A stretch of 64,000 nt of DNA, taken from the NCBI RefSeq assembly GCF_014196495.1, contig NZ_JACIDT010000008.1, forward strand, positions 62,001-126,000, in the 5' to 3' direction. The notes under the pieces were generated by a model. It was given only the letters and a program-made list of their open reading frames with translations. It had not been told where the DNA came from and ran no database searches. Source of the stretch: Sphingobium jiangsuense (GTDB lineage Bacteria; Pseudomonadota; Alphaproteobacteria; Sphingomonadales; Sphingomonadaceae). Position numbers and translations under genes: made by a program. Shown one piece after another: positions 59,103 through 64,000 of this stretch; within the stretch, counting starts at the first letter, position 1, and every line of letters starts with the position of its first letter.

Positions 59103-59887
59103 CCAGCACGGAAGCGGCACGGAAACAGGGACGCCTCGCGGGCAAGACCGCGATCATAGTGGGCGCATCGGACGAGCGGAGCATGGGCTTCGCCACCGCG
59201 CGGCGCTTTCTGGCCGAGGGCGCGAACGTCGTCATCGCCGCCCGCCGCAAGGAAGCGACGCAGGCGCTCGCCGACCGGCTGGGCGCGGTGGCCGTCGCCT
59301 GCGATATCACCAGCGAGGAGGATCTCGCCGCGCTGGCGCAGGCCGCGCTCGACCGCTTCGGCCGTCTCGACGCCGCGATCAACTATGCCGGGATAGAGGT
59401 GCAATCCCCGATCCTCGACGTGACGGCGGACGAGTTGCGCCGATCCTCGGACGTGCATTTCGTCGGCGCGACGCTGTTCATCAAGCATATGGCGCGGGCG
59501 ATGGCGCAGGGCGGCTCGATCGTCACCGCCTCCTCGCTCACCGTGCTGGCGCAGGCGCCGGGGCACAGCGCCTATGCCGGGGCCAAGGGCGGCGCCGATG
59601 TGGTCGTCAGGGTCGCCGCGAACGAGCTGGGCGAGAAGGGCATCCGCGTCAACAGCATCGCGCCCGGCTTCACCCGCAGCGCGATGACCGAAGCCTATTT
59701 CGGGATGGAGGCGGTGCGCCGCGCCTTCCTGAAGGAGATGCCGCTGGGCCGCTTCCCCACGGTCGAGGATATCGCCGAGGTCGCGCTCTGGCTGGCGAGC
59801 GACGAGGCGTTCGTCACCGGCCAGCGCATCGACGTCACCGCCGGGCAGGCGCTGCGCCGCGTGCCGCTCGCGAGCGAATACGCATGA
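59099..59887 (+). CDS. SDR-family oxidoreductase
   Basis: A 262-residue SDR with a modified cofactor loop (VGASDERSMGFATA, resembling the enoyl-reductase-like branch), INYAG in place of NNAG, catalytic Ser in TASSL and YAGAK as YxxxK. It ends in TGQRIDVTAGQAL. It overlaps the next SDR by 4 bp, and the two look like diverged duplicates. Confidence 0.87.
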   Translation: MTSTEAARKQGRLAGKTAIIVGASDERSMGFATARRFLAEGANVVIAARRKEATQALADRLGAVAVACDITSEEDLAALAQAALDRFGRLDAAINYAGIEVQSPILDVTADELRRSSDVHFVGATLFIKHMARAMAQGGSIVTASSLTVLAQAPGHSAYAGAKGGADVVVRVAANELGEKGIRVNSIAPGFTRSAMTEAYFGMEAVRRAFLKEMPLGRFPTVEDIAEVALWLASDEAFVTGQRIDVTAGQALRRVPLASEYA

Positions 59888-60723
59888 GTGGCGCGGCGAT
59901 GACGGGCGGAGGGGCGGCGGGCCGCCTCGCGGGCAAGACGGCGCTGGTCGTCGGCGCGGCGGGTGTCGGCAATATGGGGCAGGTGATCGCCCGCCGCTTC
60001 GCCGCAGAGGGCGCGCGCGTCGCCGTCGCCGGGCGCAACAAGGAGGTGTTGCAGGCGCTGGCCGACGAGCTTGGCGGCGTCGCGCTGGACTGCGATTTCA
60101 CCCGGCGCGACAGCATCGAGGCGATGGTGCAGGGCGCGGCGGACGCGCTGGGCGGCCTCGACATCGCGGTCAACGCGACCGGCTGGGGGCTGCTCAAGCC
60201 GTTCCTCGAAACCACCGACGAGGAACTGGACCGCATGTACGCGCTGCAACTGCGCGGGCCGTTCCAGTTCGTGCAGGCGCTGATCCCGGTGATGGAGCGG
60301 CGGGGCGGCGGGTCGATCATCCAGATCAGCTCCGCCACCGCGACGATCATGTTCCACGACCATGCCGCCTATATGGCGACCAAGGCGGGGACCGATCATA
60401 TGATCCGCACCGTCGCCAATGAATTCGGCCATCTCGGCATCCGCGCCAACAGCATCTCGCCCGGCGTCACCGAAACGCCGATGACCGCCGAAGCGCAGGC
60501 GGTGCCGGGGCTGATGGAGGCGTTCAAAAAGGGCTATCCGCTCGGCCGCTACGGCACCTCGGCGGATATCGCGGCGGGGTGCGTGTTCCTTGCCAGCGAC
60601 GAATGCTTCATGACCGGCGAGAATCTGCAGGTGAACGGCGGCCTGACGCTGCGCGGCAACCCCGGCAAGGCGGATATCGAGGCGTCCGTCGCGGCGGCGA
60701 TGGCGGCGGGCACGGGGCAATGA
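59884..60723 (+). CDS. SDR-family oxidoreductase (paralogue of the preceding gene)
   Basis: A 279-residue SDR with VGAAGVGNMGQVIARRF at the cofactor site, VNATG in place of NNAG, Ser in ISSAT and YMATK as YxxxK. Segments such as ALADELGGVALDCD and PLGRYGTSADIA parallel the preceding SDR, which points to tandem duplication. Its stop overlaps the TIM-barrel gene start (ATGA). Confidence 0.87.
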   Translation: MSGAAMTGGGAAGRLAGKTALVVGAAGVGNMGQVIARRFAAEGARVAVAGRNKEVLQALADELGGVALDCDFTRRDSIEAMVQGAADALGGLDIAVNATGWGLLKPFLETTDEELDRMYALQLRGPFQFVQALIPVMERRGGGSIIQISSATATIMFHDHAAYMATKAGTDHMIRTVANEFGHLGIRANSISPGVTETPMTAEAQAVPGLMEAFKKGYPLGRYGTSADIAAGCVFLASDECFMTGENLQVNGGLTLRGNPGKADIEASVAAAMAAGTGQ

Positions 60724-61565
60724 ACGGCGCGCGCCAGCCCCTGCCCAATCCGCCGCTGCCCAATCCGCTCTGCATGGCTTCGGGCATCATGCCGGAAGCC
60801 TGCCCGGTGGAGCTGGTGGAAAGCGCCGCCTCGGCCGGGTTCGACTATGGCGGCATGTGGGTGGAGCCTGCCGACTGGACCGACCGCACCATGCGCGAGG
60901 TGAAGGCGGCGATGCGGGCGACCGGCCTGCCGCTGATCGATGTCGAGGTGGTATGGCTGAAGCCCGGCCCGCCCGATCCGCAGCATGACCGGATCGTCGA
61001 TATCGGCATGGAGCTGGGCGCGCGCAACGTGCTGTGCGTCAGCAGCGACCCCGACAGCGGGGCGACCCGCGACAAGCTGGCAAGGCTGGCCGAACGGGCG
61101 GGCGGCGACATCCGCATCAATCTGGAATTCGGCCTGTTCACCGAGGTGCGCACGCTGGCGCAGGCGAGCGCGGTCCTGCGCGAGATCGACCATCCGGCGA
61201 TGGGCCTGCTGATCGACGCGCTGCACTGGCGGCGGTCGGGCGGCACGCTGGCCGAGGTGGCGGAGCTGCCCGATGCGTGGCTCAGCTATGTGCAGCTGTG
61301 CGACGCGCCCGACCCCGGCGCCGATCCGGAGGATATGCAGGCGATATTGGAAGAGGCGATCGACGGCCGGTTGCCGATGGGCGCGGGCGGCCTGCCGCTG
61401 GGGCCGCTCTACGCGCTGCTGCCGCCGGGCCTGCCCATCGCGATCGAGGAGCGGTCGCAGGCGCTGCGCGACAATTTCCCCGACCTGCGCCAACGCGCCG
61501 CCGAGCTGATGCGGATCAGCCGGGGATGGCTGCACCGCGAAAGCGCGCTGGTGGGGCGGGGGTAG
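60720..61565 (+). CDS. Sugar phosphate isomerase/epimerase-type TIM-barrel protein
   Basis: A 281-residue xylose-isomerase-like TIM barrel. Metal-site candidates are Glu in INLEFGLF, Asp in MGLLIDALHW and Glu in AIEERSQ. It belongs to the group that includes isomerases, epimerases and ring-cleavage-product hydrolases; no sugar genes are nearby, so it probably acts on a pathway intermediate of the cluster. It is co-translated with the SDR before it and is the last gene of the operon. Confidence 0.8.
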   Translation: MNGARQPLPNPPLPNPLCMASGIMPEACPVELVESAASAGFDYGGMWVEPADWTDRTMREVKAAMRATGLPLIDVEVVWLKPGPPDPQHDRIVDIGMELGARNVLCVSSDPDSGATRDKLARLAERAGGDIRINLEFGLFTEVRTLAQASAVLREIDHPAMGLLIDALHWRRSGGTLAEVAELPDAWLSYVQLCDAPDPGADPEDMQAILEEAIDGRLPMGAGGLPLGPLYALLPPGLPIAIEERSQALRDNFPDLRQRAAELMRISRGWLHRESALVGRG

Positions 61566-61636
61566 GGACGGGGTTTCTGCCCGGCCTGATGTCGTTTGTG
61601 AACCTATCACGGATACCCTGCCTCACCTCCGTTCGC

Positions 61637-61879
61637 CCTGAGCCCTGCGACAGGCTCAGGACCGGCTTGTCGACCCGAAGGGCGGGCGGAAGCCCAACGG
61701 CTGTACTTCCCCCTTCAAGAAGGACAGGGCTTCGACATTGAAGCGAGGCGAGTGCCTCGCTCAACAGCCCGAACGGAGAAGAGGGCCGTTCTCACCTTTC
61801 CTTCCCGTCATGCCAGCGCAGGCTGGCATCTGTGGAGACGATACGCGACATGGCCTGCGACCCCAGCCTGCGCTGGGGT
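61637..61879. repeat. Cluster of REP-like palindromes
   Basis: In the 345-bp convergent gap (61566-61910) are CCTGAGCC...GGCTCAGG (61637-61660), GCGAGGC-GAGT-GCCTCGC (61743-61760), GAACGG...CCGTTC (61771-61791), ATGCCAGC-GCAG-GCTGGCAT (61810-61829) and ACCCCAGC-CTGC-GCTGGGGT (61860-61879). The last two share a 14-bp core in opposite orientation, also present at 33602-33615. No gene is seen in this stretch. Confidence 0.75.
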
Positions 61880-61910
61880 GACGGTAGCCAACCACCCCGA
61901 TGCACCTGCC

Positions 61911-62546
61911 CTAAAGCACCCGATAGGCCCAGATCATCGACCGGTCGTGATCGATGAAGCGGCGTTCGTCCTCCAGCGCGTCCTGCGCTACATCGGGGCG
62001 GGTGAGCTGGCGGATCAGCGCGTCGACATCGGGAAAATCGACCTCGACGATGCCGTCGAGCGTGGAGGCGGGCAGGCCCGCCGTCCCGGCCAGCGCCGCC
62101 GCCCGCGCCGGGTCCGCATGCAGCTGGTGATAGCTGTAGGGCGGGATCATCCGGCGGCCATAATCGGCGTGATGATGCAGCCAATAGCGATGGAATTCCG
62201 CCAGCGTCAGCGCGGGCAGGCGGCGCAGGCCGAAGAACAGCCGGATGCGGTCGCGCCCTTCCAGCACGACATGCCGCTCGGCCGCCGCCAGCGAGGATCG
62301 CTCGACAAGGACATAAGGCGCGAGCGCGGCCAGCAGCGGCGCGACGTCCTCCTCCCCCAGAGAGACGATGAGGTCGGGCAGCGCCAGGTCCGGCCCGCTC
62401 GCGCGCGAAAGCGCCGGCAATGCGTCGTCGGGCAGGCGGCGCATCGCCCATGCCGCGCCGCGGAGCCGGTCGGCGAGCGCCTGCTCCACCGCATCGGGCG
62501 ACGCGCCCGGTTGCAGGTGGAGATGCAGCTGGATTTCTTGCGCCAT
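61911..62546 (-). CDS. EthD-domain protein, long form
   Basis: A 211-residue protein. The C-terminal half carries the EthD-type pattern RLFFGLRRLPALTLAEFHRYWLHHHADYG (positions about 102-130) and ends FIDHDRSMIWAYRVL; the N-terminal half (about 1-95) is a second ferredoxin-like region of unknown function. It lies 4 bp after the E2 gene and is probably co-transcribed with it. The same E2-EthD order occurs at 8431-9949. Confidence 0.78.
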   Translation of the reverse strand: MAQEIQLHLHLQPGASPDAVEQALADRLRGAAWAMRRLPDDALPALSRASGPDLALPDLIVSLGEEDVAPLLAALAPYVLVERSSLAAAERHVVLEGRDRIRLFFGLRRLPALTLAEFHRYWLHHHADYGRRMIPPYSYHQLHADPARAAALAGTAGLPASTLDGIVEVDFPDVDALIRQLTRPDVAQDALEDERRFIDHDRSMIWAYRVL

Positions 62547-62550
62547 CGCC

Positions 62551-64000
62551 TTATCCCGTCAGCAGCGCCGGGTCTTCGATCAGGCCCTTGAGCGTGCGCA
62601 TGAAGTCCGCCCCGACCGCGCCGTCGATCGCGCGATGGTCGCAGGACAGCGACAGTTCGACGATGGTGGCGAAGGCCAGCGCGTTGCCGATCTCGATCGG
62701 CTGGCGCGAGCCCGCGCCGACCGCGAGGATCGCGCCCTGCGGCGGGTTGATGATCGCGTCGAACTGGTCGATGCCATACATGCCCAGATTGCTGACCGAG
62801 AAGCTGCCGCCCTGAAATTCCTCCGGCTGGAGCTTGCCGGTGCGCGCCTTGTCCGCCAGCGCCTTCACCTCGCGCGAGATGGCGGCGACCGAGAGGCGAT
62901 CCGCGCCCTTGACGATGGGCGTGATGAGGCCCTTGTCGGTCGCCACCGCCACCGCGATATCGGCCCCGGTGAAGCGGTGGATCTCGTCGCCATGCACCTG
63001 CACATTGACATCGCGATGCCGCATCAGCGCCAGCGCGCAGGCGCGCACGATATAATCGTTGATGCTGGGCGCCTCTCCGGTCGCCGCCTTGGCCTGCGCG
63101 CGCAGGCCGAGGATCGCGTCGATCCGCACCTTCGACCGCAGGTAGAAATGCGGGATGGTCGATTTGCTGTGGCTCAATGCCTTGGCTATCGCCTTGCGCA
63201 TCGGCGACATGCGGACGATTTCCGCGCTGCCATCGGCCGGACGGGCGAATTCCGGCGGTGCGGCGGGGACGGGGGCCGCCGCCGGGGCGACCTTCGCCAA
63301 CACATCGGCCTTGCAGATGCGGCCCTTTGGCCCGGTGCCGGTGATGCCGGAAAGATCGACGCCATGCTGCACCGCAAGGCGCTTCGCCAGTGGGCTGGCG
63401 AACACATCGCCGAGGCCGTTGCCCACCGGCGTCAGATCGACCGGCGCGCCGCCGCCGATGCTGGCCGGGGGCAGGCTCGCCTGCTGCACGTCCTGAAGGG
63501 TGATCCGTCCCTTGGGGCCGGAGCCTGCCAGCCCGGCGATATCGACGCCCTGCTCCTCGGCAAAGGCGCGTGCGGCGGGGCTGATATCGGCGTCGGCGGG
63601 GATGGTGATCGCCTTTTTCACCGGGGCTGGAGCCGGAGCAGCGGGAGCCACCGCCTTCACCTCGGATGCCGGGGCGGGCGTGCTCGCCCTGGCCGCGACG
63701 CCGGTGGCGCTGGCGGGGGCGAAGGCGGCGATGAATGCGTCCACCTCGTCCGCGCCCGGTTTGGCGTCCGGACCGGTCAGCACCGCGATCAGATCGCCGA
63801 CCTGATAGGTGCCGCCCTTTTCCGCGATCAGCCGCGCGAACATGCCGTCCGCCTCGGCCTCGACCTCATTGGTGATCTTGTCGGTTTCGATGAGCGCGAT
63901 GAGGTCGCCCTTCTTGAACGGCTTGCCTTCCTCGACCAGCCATTCGGCGACGACCCCCTCGGTCATCTCTATGCCCCATTTGGGCATGGCAAATGCGCGC
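62551..64000 (-). CDS. 2-oxo acid dehydrogenase E2 with two E3-binding domains (5' end outside)
   Basis: At least 482 residues are visible; the frame stays open to the window edge (RAFAMPKWGIEMTEG), so a few N-terminal residues are missing. Numbering from the first visible Met: lipoyl domain 1-75 with lipoyl Lys37 (ETDKITNEV), an Ala/Pro linker, two E3-binding domains (about 134-170, ISPAARAFAEEQGVDI; about 197-232, ASPLAKRLAVQHGVDL), then the catalytic domain (about 255-478) with the HxxxDG motif as DHRAIDG. Most E2s have one E3-binding domain. E1 genes for this complex probably lie just beyond the window. Confidence 0.92.
   Translation of the reverse strand, partial: RAFAMPKWGIEMTEGVVAEWLVEEGKPFKKGDLIALIETDKITNEVEAEADGMFARLIAEKGGTYQVGDLIAVLTGPDAKPGADEVDAFIAAFAPASATGVAARASTPAPASEVKAVAPAAPAPAPVKKAITIPADADISPAARAFAEEQGVDIAGLAGSGPKGRITLQDVQQASLPPASIGGGAPVDLTPVGNGLGDVFASPLAKRLAVQHGVDLSGITGTGPKGRICKADVLAKVAPAAAPVPAAPPEFARPADGSAEIVRMSPMRKAIAKALSHSKSTIPHFYLRSKVRIDAILGLRAQAKAATGEAPSINDYIVRACALALMRHRDVNVQVHGDEIHRFTGADIAVAVATDKGLITPIVKGADRLSVAAISREVKALADKARTGKLQPEEFQGGSFSVSNLGMYGIDQFDAIINPPQGAILAVGAGSRQPIEIGNALAFATIVELSLSCDHRAIDGAVGADFMRTLKGLIEDPALLTG

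Noticed and set aside
61566..61910. Possible structured RNA gene
   Set aside because: The hairpins are independent short palindromes of a repeat family, with no promoter and no known RNA architecture.
1..64000. tRNA, rRNA, integrase or transposase that would mark an acquired island
   Set aside because: None could be recognised on either strand; the catabolic clusters may still be acquired, but no boundary is visible here.

Overview
The window looks like a piece of chromosome or large plasmid from a high-GC alphaproteobacterium, most likely a Sphingomonadaceae member (Sphingomonas / Sphingobium / Rhizorhabdus type). The reasons are the base composition, TonB-dependent receptors placed beside catabolic genes, Rieske oxygenases accompanied by SnoaL/NTF2-fold proteins, and intergenic palindromes of the kind common in sphingomonads, one of which translates as HPELVSGS. 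Almost every gene belongs to catabolism of aromatic or alicyclic carbon. I see no rRNA, tRNA, CRISPR array, transposase or phage gene.

Layout. 1-1361: end of glpD. 1.5-10 kb (+): an NTF2-fold protein, a secreted-type carboxylesterase, an aldehyde dehydrogenase, an SMP-30 lactonase, a fused E1 alpha/beta and an E2 of a 2-oxo acid dehydrogenase, an EthD protein, then a TetR regulator. 10.7-21.4 kb: an almost complete phenylacetyl-CoA pathway. paaHIJ and paaABCDEF run on the minus strand and paaG-paaZ on the plus strand; both control regions contain GACCGACCG. The ligase gene paaK is absent. 21.5-24.5 kb: a formamidase-family hydrolase and a flavin monooxygenase, each next to a terminator or repeat.

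24.8-41.1 kb: an uptake and ring-hydroxylation island. It has two TonB-dependent receptors, two paralogous Rieske oxygenase alpha subunits, one Rieske ferredoxin, one ferredoxin reductase, NTF2-fold partners, a pair of small conserved proteins of unknown function each next to an alpha subunit, two AraC regulators, one LysR regulator, an SDR and an Asp/Glu racemase-fold protein that has lost both catalytic cysteines. 41.1-46.9 kb (-): catB-catC-catA-pcaI-pcaJ-pcaF-pcaD, the full ortho route from catechol to succinyl-CoA and acetyl-CoA. A perfect inverted repeat containing ATAC-N7-GTAT lies in front of catB. The likely logic is import of an aromatic compound, Rieske hydroxylation to a catechol, then ortho cleavage, under the LysR regulator.

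47-61.6 kb: a second catabolic cluster of unknown substrate. It has an LLM flavin monooxygenase, an MDR reductase, three SnoaL domains (two fused in one frame), two FAD dehydrogenases of the ketosteroid-dehydrogenase type, a cytochrome c lipoprotein coupled to one of them, SDRs, a third Rieske alpha subunit, a TetR regulator, and a plus-strand operon of SnoaL, two SDRs and a TIM-barrel protein. 61.6-64 kb: a cluster of REP-like palindromes, then a second E2 (with two E3-binding domains) followed by a second EthD-type protein, echoing the E2-EthD pair at 8.4-9.9 kb. Start coordinates were chosen from ribosome-binding sites and family length; a few may be off by a codon or two.
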